Below, one piece after another: positions 1 to 7,877 of a stretch of DNA of 64,000 bases. How positions within the stretch are numbered: the stretch's first letter is position 1; the number at the start of each line of letters is the position of its first letter. The stretch is taken from positions 1-64,000 of IMG/VR virus record IMGVR_UViG_3300031952_000001; one strand, 5' to 3'. Source of the DNA: a virus. Both the position numbers and the translations under genes were made by a program. A model generated the notes under the pieces. It did no database searches and was not told the origin of the DNA. It saw nothing but the letters and a program-made list of their open reading frames with translations.

Positions 1-1
1 C

Positions 2-175
2 GACGACGTCTCCGAGAAGGATCGTCTCGCGGCGGGCCCCATGCTGGAGGAGATCAAGGACCTCGACGCCGGGCAGCCGCTCACGCGGGCGGACTTGGAG
101 TACATCCAGGGCCACGGCTTCTACAAGTCCGTGAAGAACTGGGCGCTGACGACCCACGCAGAGCGCTGGAGCTAG
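2..175 (+). CDS. C-terminal end of an unidentified protein (partial)
   Basis: The reading frame is open from the window edge to TAG at 173-175 and gives 57 residues ending in HAERWS. The piece is charged and helix-prone, with no motif I recognise. It lies directly upstream of a candidate late promoter, so it probably closes the preceding transcription unit. Without its N-terminus no function can be given. Confidence that it is coding rests on the clean frame, GC-rich third positions and the tight junction with the next unit. Confidence 0.55.
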   Translation, partial: DDVSEKDRLAAGPMLEEIKDLDAGQPLTRADLEYIQGHGFYKSVKNWALTTHAERWS

Positions 176-195
176 TTCTTCGGCCCTCTTCACAC

Positions 196-227
196 TTTAA
201 AAAATCGAAGTCGTTTCGTGGTACTCT
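196..227 (+). promoter_or_regulatory. Candidate phage late promoter, copy 1
   Basis: An 11-base element TTTAAAAAATC (196-206) is followed after 13 bases by GGTACTCT (220-227). The same two boxes at the same spacing occur at 7878-7909 in front of the tail sheath gene. The right box resembles a -10 hexamer (TACTCT), but no TTGACA lies at -35, so a non-sigma70 or phage-modified polymerase is plausible. It sits 37 bases upstream of the ATG at 265, in one of the few intergenic gaps of this half. Confidence 0.5.
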
Positions 228-264
228 GAGACAGACGGGACTCGTCTACTTTGCGAGGTGATTC

Positions 265-720
265 ATGGGTAGAATGCGGCATAGGGTGGTCGAGGTCGAG
301 CTGGCGGACGGAGAAGAAATCCGCATCACGGATGCTCCCAACAGCGACCCCTTGAGGAACCTGACCATCACGGTGGCCCCTCTGTACGACGGGCCCCTCG
401 TTCCCGCTGGCGGCGGCAACGTCGTGTGCAAGATCTTCTACGGGGGAGGCTACGCCCAGCCGGCCGCGGTGTTCGGGCCGAACTACGAGACGGGCGTCCA
501 GCAGGGCGGTGTCGTGAATCTCGCGTCCGGATCCGCCCTTCCGCGTCGGATCTACACGGACACGGGCATCTGCACTCCGGACCGGTGGAGGGACGGCACC
601 ACGGTTCGCGAGGATGCGAACCTCGCGAGGGCGCTGCACCTGTACAACAACACGGGCGGCGGTTTTACGTTCCGCTGCAAGGTCATGTTCGACTCCGAGG
701 AGCTGAACGAGGCCACCTAG
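265..720 (+). CDS. Hypothetical protein, first gene after the candidate late promoter
   Basis: This encodes 151 residues; the ATG at 265 is preceded by GAGGTG at 255-260. The sequence is rich in Gly, Val, Thr and Asn, has no membrane segment or signal peptide, and looks beta-rich, which fits a small virion or decoration protein. The C-terminal half contains a Gly run and two or three cysteines with no zinc-site spacing. It is separated by 11 bases from the next gene. I do not recognise the family. Its place as first gene of a late-type unit suggests a structural role, by inference only. Confidence 0.6.
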   Translation: MGRMRHRVVEVELADGEEIRITDAPNSDPLRNLTITVAPLYDGPLVPAGGGNVVCKIFYGGGYAQPAAVFGPNYETGVQQGGVVNLASGSALPRRIYTDTGICTPDRWRDGTTVREDANLARALHLYNNTGGGFTFRCKVMFDSEELNEAT

Positions 721-731
721 AGGAGGACCCC

Positions 732-1115
732 ATGCAAGAGTTTCTCGACATCCTGGTTCAGTACGGTCCGTACATCGGGCTCGCGGTCATCGTCGCCGGA
801 ATCGTGCAGTCCTTGAAGCTCGCCTTCAAGAAGTTCTTCACGCAGACCACCGTGGGGATGCGGCTGATGCCCTTCATTCCGTTGGTGCTCGGCATGGTCG
901 GCGGGCTCGTTCTCCCGCAGGAGACCCTCGCGTCGAAGCTGATGGTGGGTGGTGCCTTGGGGACGATGTCGTCGGTGATCTACAACGTCATCACGCGCAC
1001 GTTCGCGAGAGGGACCACCCTCCAGCAGAAGATCGATACGAAGATCGGCAACGGGGCGTCCACTTCGGTAGAGCCTATGGAGCCCCCAGCAGGCCCTGAG
1101 GGCGAAGTGAAATGA
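732..1115 (+). CDS. Small membrane protein, holin candidate
   Basis: The product is 127 residues. The ATG at 732 follows AGGAGGA (721-727), a near-perfect ribosome binding site. Three hydrophobic stretches are visible, roughly residues 12-32 (YIGLAVIVAGIV), 47-62 (LMPFIPLVLGMVGGLVL) and 70-90 (LMVGGALGTMSSVIYNVI), followed by a hydrophilic Pro/Gly-rich tail. Size and topology fit a class I holin, and the next two overlapping genes encode coiled-coil membrane proteins of the kind seen in spanin systems. There is no adjacent endolysin, so this could instead be a virion or superinfection membrane protein. The stop overlaps the next start (ATGA). Confidence 0.6.
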   Translation: MQEFLDILVQYGPYIGLAVIVAGIVQSLKLAFKKFFTQTTVGMRLMPFIPLVLGMVGGLVLPQETLASKLMVGGALGTMSSVIYNVITRTFARGTTLQQKIDTKIGNGASTSVEPMEPPAGPEGEVK

Positions 1116-1477
1116 AGACCCTGGGGAAGATCTGGGCGTGGGTGAAAGCCCACTGGAAGTGGGCCGTCGCCGGCCTGGCGGTGGTCGTCGCGCTCATCGT
1201 GGGTGCGCGCATCGCGAAGGGGCAGGTAGGCCCTCCGCCCATCCCGGAGAAGACCCAGAAGCGCAAGGAGAAGGTCGCCTTCTTGCAGGGTGAGATCAGC
1301 CAGCTCGAAGGTCAGAAGACCGGCATCAAGGCGAAGGAGACCGCGGCCGAGGGCGAGATCGAGGACCTCACCAACCAGGTCACGGAGCTGGACGGGAAGA
1401 TCGCTGTTGCCCGAGCAGAGGTCCCAACACTCTCTGCCGAGGAGAAGCTGAAGCGGTTCAAGGAGCTGGGGTACTGA
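1112..1477 (+). CDS. Membrane-anchored coiled-coil protein, inner-membrane spanin candidate
   Basis: The product is 121 residues. After a short basic, Trp-containing N-terminus there is one transmembrane segment at about residues 17-36 (WAVAGLAVVVALIVGARIA), then a Pro-rich hinge and a long heptad-like coiled coil (about 50-115) rich in Glu, Lys and Leu. This is the topology of Rz-type inner-membrane spanins: a single N-terminal anchor with a periplasmic coiled coil. It overlaps the preceding membrane gene by ATGA and the next gene by TGATG, implying translational coupling. I see no sequence signature proving spanin identity; a tail or pilus-related coiled-coil protein remains possible. Confidence 0.55.
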   Translation: MKTLGKIWAWVKAHWKWAVAGLAVVVALIVGARIAKGQVGPPPIPEKTQKRKEKVAFLQGEISQLEGQKTGIKAKETAAEGEIEDLTNQVTELDGKIAVARAEVPTLSAEEKLKRFKELGY

Positions 1478-1926
1478 TGCGGTGGTTCATTCTCACGATC
1501 TTCGTGGTCCTCCTGGCGGCGCTGCCGGCGCACGCGCAGGACAGCGGCAGCGTCGTCCTCGTGAACAAGGGTGTGACCGGCTTCTGGTTCCCTGAGCCTG
1601 TCGCGACGAAGATGCTCCAGGACCTCGCAGAGCTTCCGCTGCTCCGGACGAAGGTTGCTGCGCTGGAGCTGAAGGTCTCTCGGATGGAGGATCTGAATCT
1701 GCTGATGAAGGACGAGCGCTCTGTCACCGAGCAGATCAGCGCGAAGTGGAAGATGGCGTTCGACGAGCAGTTGAAGATCACGCAGGAGCAGCAGGCCTAC
1801 TACGAGGAGCAGCTCGCGCGTGAGAAGAAGTGGTACAAGTCGCCGGTCCTGTGGTTCAGCGTCGGGGTGATCGCAACGGCTGCGCTTGCCATCGGGCTGA
1901 ACTACGGACTCGCAAAGACACGATAG
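1477..1926 (+). CDS. Exported coiled-coil protein with C-terminal membrane anchor
   Basis: The product is 149 residues. The N-terminus is a clear signal peptide (FILTIFVVLLAALPAHA, probable cleavage after AHA). A coiled-coil-like segment spans about 45-120, and a C-terminal transmembrane helix lies at about 127-145 (VLWFSVGVIATAALAIGL). No lipobox cysteine is present. The arrangement of an exported domain held by a C-terminal helix resembles unimolecular spanins except that the outer-membrane lipid anchor is missing. It is translationally coupled to the preceding gene (TGATG). It may complete a three-gene lysis cassette; an envelope-modifying role is the alternative. Confidence 0.55.
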   Translation: MRWFILTIFVVLLAALPAHAQDSGSVVLVNKGVTGFWFPEPVATKMLQDLAELPLLRTKVAALELKVSRMEDLNLLMKDERSVTEQISAKWKMAFDEQLKITQEQQAYYEEQLAREKKWYKSPVLWFSVGVIATAALAIGLNYGLAKTR

Positions 1927-1935
1927 GAGATTCCC

Positions 1936-2316
1936 ATGGCGGTTCTCAACATTCTCGGCAAGATGACGTTCCCGGGCTCGCCCAGCGGAGCGAACAACCC
2001 AGTGATGATCGGCGCTCCGACGGTGCCGGCTACCTCGACGACGGGGTTCTCGCTGAACTACAACGAGACCGCGCAGTTCGAGTACGTGGTTCCCGCGGCG
2101 GGCACGCGCGTGGTGAACTTCGGCTCCATCGCGACGGGGAAGTTCCTGTACATCGGCACGGACCAGCCGATCACGTACACGATGAACGGCGGCGTGGAGG
2201 TCTTCTCCTTGTCAGCCGGCGGCTTCCTGCTGATCGCAATGGGGAGCCTCTCTGCGCTGACGATCATCGCAGGGGCGCAGGAGGCCCGCGTCTTCGTGCT
2301 GGTGCTGGGAGACTAG
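1936..2316 (+). CDS. Hypothetical beta-rich protein, possible virion component
   Basis: The product is 126 residues with an ATG at 1936 after GGAGATT (1926-1932). It is almost free of charge in long stretches and dominated by Ala, Gly, Thr, Val and Ile, suggesting a beta-sandwich; there is no signal peptide and no obvious transmembrane helix despite the hydrophobic C-terminus. It could be a capsid decoration or tail-associated protein. It lies between the membrane-protein cassette and a 302-residue virion-type gene, all on one strand with short gaps. Function unknown. Confidence 0.55.
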   Translation: MAVLNILGKMTFPGSPSGANNPVMIGAPTVPATSTTGFSLNYNETAQFEYVVPAAGTRVVNFGSIATGKFLYIGTDQPITYTMNGGVEVFSLSAGGFLLIAMGSLSALTIIAGAQEARVFVLVLGD

Positions 2317-2319
2317 ACC

Positions 2320-3228
2320 GTGATCATCCAGCCGGGAGTAGAGCAGCCTTCGGTTGCGAGCATGATCGAGCTTGCTCGGACGAACTCGGTTCGCCGGGTG
2401 GACATCGAGCTGCAAGACTCGACCGGGGCCCTTGTCGACATCGACGCCACCCCGGGACCCGGAGGGGAGCCGAACGGCGTTCTCGACCTGGAGATCACCG
2501 ACGTCGGCGGGATGTCGATCTACAAGGAGTCGTACTACCCCCCGACGCTAAGCGTGCTGGAGCCGAGGATCAAGAAGGCCGCTCCCGGCAGGTACTACAT
2601 CGATCTCGGCAAGGTTCCTCACGAGACGGACAACCCGCAGGCGCTGCTCTTCAACTGGCACTCTCGACAGTCCCTCCTTTCCGAGGAGGTCTACCGCACC
2701 CAGGTCGTCGAGGTGGTGTCTCCGAGGATCCTGTCCCTGCTCCCGTCTCTCCGGTTGCTGATCGACAAGACCGTCAAGCCGAACCTCCCGGAGAAATACT
2801 GCTTCATCGGATACACTGACGGGATGCTGATTCTTTTTCTCAAGATGGGTCTTTCAAAAATAAACGAGTACGAGCCGTACCCTGTCTGGGGGCACATCGA
2901 TCACTTCCCCATCGAGCTGTACTCGAACATCCTCCTGCGGGCTGCTCTGTTCCAAGGCATCACGAGCCAGACGCTCTTCTCCATCGATACGGACGTTCCG
3001 CAGTTCTCGGACTCCGGGCATAGTTTCGTCCTTCAGCACGCGACTCCGTTGGCGGCGTTCCTGGACCGACTGCGTGACGAGCTGGACAAGAGCGTGCCCA
3101 ACCTGAAGCGCAAATTCGTAAACAGCGGCACAATATCTATCGAGATGCGATGCGACCTTGCGTTCAGCATGATGCTTTCATCGGCTCCCTATGGATCTTT
3201 GTTCCGAAACCTTTGGGCTGCGATGTAA
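2320..3228 (+). CDS. Hypothetical protein, probable virion structural protein
   Basis: The product is 302 residues and starts with GTG at 2320, three bases after the previous stop; no strong ribosome binding site is visible, so expression may be coupled. The N-terminal half alternates beta-type segments (LDLEITDVGGMSIYKESYY) and the C-terminal half is helical. I recognise no family. The last 40 codons are less GC-rich and lead into the HNH endonuclease region, but the C-terminus looks complete and ends at a TAA (3226-3228). The neighbouring neck and tail genes make a virion role likely. Confidence 0.55.
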   Translation: MIIQPGVEQPSVASMIELARTNSVRRVDIELQDSTGALVDIDATPGPGGEPNGVLDLEITDVGGMSIYKESYYPPTLSVLEPRIKKAAPGRYYIDLGKVPHETDNPQALLFNWHSRQSLLSEEVYRTQVVEVVSPRILSLLPSLRLLIDKTVKPNLPEKYCFIGYTDGMLILFLKMGLSKINEYEPYPVWGHIDHFPIELYSNILLRAALFQGITSQTLFSIDTDVPQFSDSGHSFVLQHATPLAAFLDRLRDELDKSVPNLKRKFVNSGTISIEMRCDLAFSMMLSSAPYGSLFRNLWAAM

Positions 3229-3257
3229 TAGTTGTTCGATTGGTACTTATGGGTCTC

Positions 3258-3285
3258 TTGACATCGTTCTTTTGATGGTTACATT
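3258..3285 (+). promoter_or_regulatory. Sigma70-type promoter for the HNH endonuclease
   Basis: TTGACA (3258-3263), a 16-base spacer and TACATT (3280-3285). The expected transcription start is about 3292, right at the ATG at 3293, so the transcript would be leaderless or nearly so. The position in a short AT-richer gap before a mobile-type gene supports an autonomous promoter. Confidence 0.5.
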
Positions 3286-3292
3286 AGAGGTC

Positions 3293-4192
3293 ATGGAAGA
3301 CGAACAGAAAAAAGACGACCTTCGAGTGTGCCGGAAGTGCGGGGAACCCAAGGACCTCTCCCAATTCGGAGTGAATCGGCGTACTCAAGACGGTATCCAG
3401 AATTTCTGCAAAACCTGCGTACAGGCCAAGAGCAAAAGGCAATATTACAATACCAATGCGGACAGGCCTCGCCGGTCTCCGAAGCTGAGCGATGAGGAGC
3501 TTTCTCGCAGAAATGCGGCTCGTGCGAAGCGCTGGCGTGAGGAAAAGGGTGAGGTTCTCAACGAGGAGCGGAGGGCCTACTACGAGGCGCACAAAGAAGA
3601 AGTGCGAGGGTCTCAGCAGCGCTACTATCTCCGGAACAAAGAATATTTCCAGGAGCGGAATAAAGAATGGCGTGAAGCTCACAAAGAAGAGCATCGGGAG
3701 AAAAATGCGGAATGGCGGGCTGCGCACCCAGGGTATCGATCTCCGGGAACGCAAGGAAAGACCCTGGAGGGTATAGATCCTGCGTTGAAACGCAACATGC
3801 AGTGCTCTCCGACTGAAAGAAAGAGACGGTACGCAAAGGTTGCTGCGAAGAGCGATCCTGCTACGCACTTGAGGGGTGTTCTGCGGGTTCGGATTAACCA
3901 TGCTCTGCGCTCAGGAAAGAAAACCGGCTCCGCCGTTCGTGATCTCGGCTGCACCGTTGAGGAGCTGAAGACGTACCTGGAGTCCAAGTTCCGCCCACAC
4001 CCGGAGACTGGCGAACTCATGACGTGGCAGAACCACACGACGGATGGCTGGCACATCGATCACATCGTGCCGTTGTCGAGCTTCGACTTGACCGATCCTG
4101 AACAGTTCCGGAAGGCGTGCCACTACACGAATCTCCAGCCGCTCTGGTGGCATGAGAACCTTCAGAAGAGCGCGAAGGTCGAGGCCGCCTGA
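3293..4192 (+). CDS. HNH homing endonuclease with N-terminal zinc finger
   Basis: The product is 299 residues. The N-terminus has a CxxC...CxxC zinc-binding pair (RVCRKCGEP and FCKTCVQA), followed by a long Arg/Glu/Lys-rich helical linker. The C-terminus has the HNH nuclease signature WHIDHIVPLSSFD...ACHYTNLQPLWW with the catalytic His pair and the conserved Asn. Such genes are free-standing mobile endonucleases that nick or cut phage DNA lacking them. I chose ATG 3293 over upstream starts because those overlap the preceding gene and a good promoter ends just before 3293. The stop overlaps the next start (TGATG), so insertion kept that gene coupled. It shares its C-terminus with the second HNH gene at 32620-33630. 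Confidence 0.85.
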   Translation: MEDEQKKDDLRVCRKCGEPKDLSQFGVNRRTQDGIQNFCKTCVQAKSKRQYYNTNADRPRRSPKLSDEELSRRNAARAKRWREEKGEVLNEERRAYYEAHKEEVRGSQQRYYLRNKEYFQERNKEWREAHKEEHREKNAEWRAAHPGYRSPGTQGKTLEGIDPALKRNMQCSPTERKRRYAKVAAKSDPATHLRGVLRVRINHALRSGKKTGSAVRDLGCTVEELKTYLESKFRPHPETGELMTWQNHTTDGWHIDHIVPLSSFDLTDPEQFRKACHYTNLQPLWWHENLQKSAKVEAA

Positions 4193-4446
4193 TGGAAAAA
4201 GAATTGGTATGCGATTTGTTCGACGAATCCGCGCCCGAGAACGAATCCTTGGCGCGTCTCGTCGATGACGGTCTGTGGCAGGAGCTGATCTCCAAGGCCG
4301 AGAGGATCGAGCCGCCGAAGGTTCTCGAAGAGGACAGGGGCTTCGCGATGGATGGATCTCAGAGGAAGGAGCCTTCCGCCGGCCAGGAAGAGGATGCCGC
4401 AGATCCTCTCGCGGCGCTCGTCCAAGAGCTGATCGAGGGCGTGTAG
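4192..4446 (+). CDS. Small acidic hypothetical protein
   Basis: The product is 84 residues, strongly acidic (many Glu and Asp), with no cysteine cluster or membrane segment. The ATG at 4192 overlaps the HNH stop codon, with GAGG at 4181-4184 as ribosome binding site. It probably belongs to the virion operon that the endonuclease invaded rather than to the mobile gene, because its codon use matches the flanking structural genes. Function unknown; a scaffold-like or assembly-factor role would fit its charge but is not shown. Confidence 0.5.
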   Translation: MEKELVCDLFDESAPENESLARLVDDGLWQELISKAERIEPPKVLEEDRGFAMDGSQRKEPSAGQEEDAADPLAALVQELIEGV

Positions 4447-4447
4447 C

Positions 4448-5476
4448 ATGGTTGAGACCACACAGCGCGGCTGCAAGGTCCCGGGCTCCAACATGGCCGT
4501 CGGCTACTGGGGCCGGGACATCCACGCGCAAGTCTTCGCCGAGCAGCAGCTGGGCAAAGAGCGCGCGTTGCTCCAGGAGCAGATCCTCCTCGGCGGCCTC
4601 CGCATGGAGTTGTGGCAGGAGGCCCCTGCCGGGCCCGTGTGCGCCTGCTACAACACGATCAACCTGATGGCGGACCGGAAGTGCATGGCCTGCCACGGGG
4701 TCGGCAGGGTGCCCGGGTACCTGAAGTTCGGGTACAACACGCTGTGGATGTCGGCCTCGGACCCGGACAACATGCTCACGGACCTCCGCCTCACCCGGAA
4801 CTACCAGTCCTCGAAGCTGGAGTTGGTCGACGGTGCGCTCGTGGGGACCGTCGAGAGTGCTGACAAGCCCTTCTCCAGGACGGTGTTCGGGGCTACGTGG
4901 GGTACAAGTGTCCAGTGCTACCTGATGGAGTCGGACTACTCCTCCATCACGGTGGAATACTCGCTCGACGCTGGGGTGATCTGGGCGGCGCTGTCGAACC
5001 TGCCGGCGGAGGTTGCGCAGACGGGCATGATCCGCTTCCGGGCGACCCTGACCCGTACCGAGACCGCGGCGCGCTCGCCGTTGTTCGAGATGCTCAGTGC
5101 GCGGTACGCGACGATCCCTCTGGCGAATCCCGACGTGAACGGCGTGTACCGGAAGGGTCCTTGGATCCTCATCATGCGCGAGCCTCCGTCGACCGGTCAC
5201 CGCAAGCAGGACTACGGCGACCAGCCCATCGAAGAGGGCTTGGAGATGTGGACCGCGGGGTTGTCGATGTTCGACGCTGCGATCCCGGCCGGGAGCATGG
5301 GCGAGGTGATCAAGGGGCCTGAGGTCCTGATGCAGCTCCTCGACGGTGCTCGCGTGGGCAACAGGTACATGGCGACGGCTTGGAAAAACTCGGACCCGAT
5401 GGCGTACATCCTTGTGTCGCAGACGTTCAAGATGCGCATCACCGATGACGTCGATCCGATGAAGTTGGTGTGGTAG
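4448..5476 (+). CDS. Hypothetical virion protein with cysteine-rich N-terminal insertion
   Basis: The product is 342 residues; the ATG at 4448 lies two bases after the previous stop. Around residues 65-83 is a CxC...CxxC arrangement (CACYNTINLMADRKCMACHG) that could bind zinc or iron, similar to DnaJ-type cysteine pairs but isolated. The remainder looks like alternating beta segments typical of head-tail connector or neck proteins. It sits between small virion genes and the sheath unit, so a neck or tail-completion role is plausible. I do not recognise a family. Confidence 0.55.
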   Translation: MVETTQRGCKVPGSNMAVGYWGRDIHAQVFAEQQLGKERALLQEQILLGGLRMELWQEAPAGPVCACYNTINLMADRKCMACHGVGRVPGYLKFGYNTLWMSASDPDNMLTDLRLTRNYQSSKLELVDGALVGTVESADKPFSRTVFGATWGTSVQCYLMESDYSSITVEYSLDAGVIWAALSNLPAEVAQTGMIRFRATLTRTETAARSPLFEMLSARYATIPLANPDVNGVYRKGPWILIMREPPSTGHRKQDYGDQPIEEGLEMWTAGLSMFDAAIPAGSMGEVIKGPEVLMQLLDGARVGNRYMATAWKNSDPMAYILVSQTFKMRITDDVDPMKLVW

Positions 5477-5485
5477 GAGAAGGTC

Positions 5486-5980
5486 ATGAAAAAAGGCATC
5501 ACCCCAGAGGCAGCTCAGCGACTGGAGGCGTTCCTTCAGAAGAGGGCGCAGCAAGGTTACAACCCGGAGGATTGGAGCCCGGCTGACTCCGTGGAGGACA
5601 TCCTCTCTGGTCCGGCGGGTGTGGCCCTTCTTCGAGCTTTTTCCACTCCCGTGGCATCCCTGGAGAACGACGTGATCGGGATTCTCGATAGTGCTTACGA
5701 TCTTTCCAACCAAGAGATTGAAGCAAGTCTCCAGAAGGGTATCGACGGGGCGGGCGCAGCCGTTTCCGCAGAAGGTTTTTCGATTCCAGATCCTGCGGTT
5801 TGGGAGGGGCTGAAGCAGGGTTACGCTGACATGTACAGCACTGTTCTTGGGGAGCTTCGACAAAAGATCTATGACGCTTTTGATAACGCGGCAGCCAATC
5901 TTGCGTATGCGTACCAAGATGCTGCCCTTCAGGAGTTCAAGAAGGCTGCCGCGGGCACGCCTGGGGGGATGGTACCATGA
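5486..5980 (+). CDS. Hypothetical helical protein
   Basis: The product is 164 residues. ATG 5486 follows GGAGAAGG (5476-5483), a good ribosome binding site. The protein is mostly predicted helix, rich in Ala, Glu and Gln, without cysteines or membrane segments. The stop overlaps the next start (ATGA), implying coupling. Its place between two putative neck proteins suggests an assembly or virion role. No family recognised. Confidence 0.5.
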   Translation: MKKGITPEAAQRLEAFLQKRAQQGYNPEDWSPADSVEDILSGPAGVALLRAFSTPVASLENDVIGILDSAYDLSNQEIEASLQKGIDGAGAAVSAEGFSIPDPAVWEGLKQGYADMYSTVLGELRQKIYDAFDNAAANLAYAYQDAALQEFKKAAAGTPGGMVP

Positions 5981-6687
5981 GACGCAACGCTGGCGGGATC
6001 ACGGACGATGGCTTCAGCCGGCTCGCGTCTTTCGTGCAGGCCAAGGAAGAGGACAAGCCCGAGGAGGAGAAGGACTCGGACGAGGGTGGATCGGACAAGG
6101 ACATCAAGCAGGAGCTGGTCGAGTTCCTCAAGGACAATCCGAACCCCGAGGACGAGCTGGTCCACGAGTGGGCCGAGGAGAACGGCTACGAGGTGGACGA
6201 CATCGAGGCCCTCCTGTACGAGCTTGCCACGGACTACGTGGAGTCGAACGATCCGGACTCGGAGGACCTGATCCCCGGCGGCAAGGCCGACGATGTTCCC
6301 GACGAGGACCTCCCGATGGAGCAGATCCTGAAGGGGATCAAGGTCGAGATGGAGCACACGGACGACCCGGACCTCGCGAAGGAAATCGCGTCCGATCATA
6401 TTGAAGAATTTCCGGATGGGGATTACTACGACGCTCTGGCGGACATGGAAGACGAGCTGAAGAAGGAAGGCCGGCTCCCGGGCTGGCCGTCCTCGAAGCC
6501 TTCCGGCTGGGGCTGGCGCGAGGAGATCGCCCCTCCTCGGTGGACCCCCGAGATGGAGAGAGCGGAGGAACCCGACCCACGCGAAGGGTTTGGATCCTGT
6601 CCTGGATGCGGTCAGGATGTTCCTGATCTCCCGGAGGGGGAGCTGTGCGACGTGTGTGACCGTAAGACTCGGAACATGCAGGAGTAG
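5977..6687 (+). CDS. Acidic protein with C-terminal zinc ribbon
   Basis: The product is 236 residues. The first two thirds are extremely acidic (repeated Glu/Asp/Lys clusters such as KEEDKPEEEKDSDEGG), and the last 40 residues contain CPGCGQ...CDVCD, a four-cysteine ribbon that should bind one zinc. Acidic proteins of this kind can be DNA mimics, scaffolds or assembly chaperones; nothing in the sequence decides. It overlaps the preceding gene (ATGA) and ends three bases before the next GTG start. Confidence 0.55.
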   Translation: MRRNAGGITDDGFSRLASFVQAKEEDKPEEEKDSDEGGSDKDIKQELVEFLKDNPNPEDELVHEWAEENGYEVDDIEALLYELATDYVESNDPDSEDLIPGGKADDVPDEDLPMEQILKGIKVEMEHTDDPDLAKEIASDHIEEFPDGDYYDALADMEDELKKEGRLPGWPSSKPSGWGWREEIAPPRWTPEMERAEEPDPREGFGSCPGCGQDVPDLPEGELCDVCDRKTRNMQE

Positions 6688-6690
6688 CCC

Positions 6691-7854
6691 GTGCCGCAGA
6701 ACGACTTCTCAGGACCGCGCGAGTACCGTGGGACCATCCCACGGGACCCCCGCAACCCGCCGCGTTTCGGTCAGCTGATCGAGACGGTGAAGGACGCCTT
6801 CGCCGCGGAGCTGTACCGGTTCTTCGAGTCCAAGTCGGACGACATCCGGGCGAAGCTGGGCGAGTTCCCTGCCATCGAGAAGTTCGCTATCGGTGCCGGC
6901 AGCACCTCGTCGAGCATGGAAACCGTGATGAACCTCATCATGTCCTACGGGAACACCCTGGACAAGTACCCGATGATCGCCATCACCTCCGCCAACGACA
7001 AGGAGTTCGTCCTCGGGCTGGGATCGACCATCGTTTGCGACGGGCAGCAGGCTCCGCGGCTGACAGGTGGCGAGGGCCCCTTCAACCTTCAGGATGGCTG
7101 GACGCTCAGGATCCGGACGTGGCCTCTCGGCCTTGATGGCGATCCGGTGGAGTCGACCTACGAGTTCAAGGACTTCCTGTTCCCGGACATCGCCAACGCC
7201 ACGGTGCAGGACGTCATCCAAGCCATCAACGCGCAGGCGCTGTACACCCAGGCTCGGGAGTCTGGTAACGGGTTTCTCCAGATCGTTTCTGGAGGTCCTT
7301 GCGCTTCGGGGGCGAAGAACGGTCTGGAGATCATCGGAGGCACGCCTGACTGCCTCCTGGCGCTCGGCTACTCCGAGGGGCAGATCGACCTGTACACCGA
7401 CCACACGTCAGGCTCAGCGTCCCCTGTGCAGCGCTACGGCGTGGCCGGGAAGATGACGATCAACTTGGACGTGATCTCTGACGACATGAACACGAGGACT
7501 CAGCTCGCGGATCTCGTGAGAGCTTTTTTCACCTTCTACGTGGATCGCCAGTATTTTCAGTTCCAAGGGCGGTCGTACCTGGACGATTCGATAGACCCTC
7601 CTGAATGGTACCAGATCGTGCTGGACCGGAAGTTCTCGTGGGCCGGCGAGTACCAGCGGGCCCGCCAGGGCGGTGAGCAGAAGTCCTACCTGTACTCGAT
7701 CCGGGGTGCTGTTCCGGTCTTTGCGGCGGACTTCATCGACCGTCAGGTGAACCGCGGTACCGCAACATTTGTCCAGTCCCAGGGTCTCATCCACAAGGAA
7801 GATTTTCCCACGGGAGACTACTTCGGGGTCAATTACCTGAAGCTCGGCCAGTAG
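6691..7854 (+). CDS. Hypothetical virion protein upstream of the tail sheath
   Basis: The product is 387 residues starting with GTG at 6691, with GGAG at 6681-6684. It contains mixed helix and beta segments, including a long beta-rich central part (residues 95-260), no membrane segment, and ends in NYLKLGQ. Being last before the sheath promoter it is in the position often taken by tail terminator or sheath terminator genes of contractile phages, but I do not recognise T4 gp3 or gp15 features. Assigned as virion protein by context. Confidence 0.55.
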   Translation: MPQNDFSGPREYRGTIPRDPRNPPRFGQLIETVKDAFAAELYRFFESKSDDIRAKLGEFPAIEKFAIGAGSTSSSMETVMNLIMSYGNTLDKYPMIAITSANDKEFVLGLGSTIVCDGQQAPRLTGGEGPFNLQDGWTLRIRTWPLGLDGDPVESTYEFKDFLFPDIANATVQDVIQAINAQALYTQARESGNGFLQIVSGGPCASGAKNGLEIIGGTPDCLLALGYSEGQIDLYTDHTSGSASPVQRYGVAGKMTINLDVISDDMNTRTQLADLVRAFFTFYVDRQYFQFQGRSYLDDSIDPPEWYQIVLDRKFSWAGEYQRARQGGEQKSYLYSIRGAVPVFAADFIDRQVNRGTATFVQSQGLIHKEDFPTGDYFGVNYLKLGQ

Positions 7855-7877
7855 GCTCTCCAGTCCTTCGACTTCGT

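Noticed and set aside
3191-3292. Extended N-terminus of the first HNH endonuclease
   Set aside because: It overlaps the upstream gene by 38 bases and the promoter lies between this start and ATG 3293.
3911-5917. 668-codon minus-strand frame
   Set aside because: Shadow of four + strand genes; it spans several gene boundaries and has Arg/His/Leu-rich nonsense composition.
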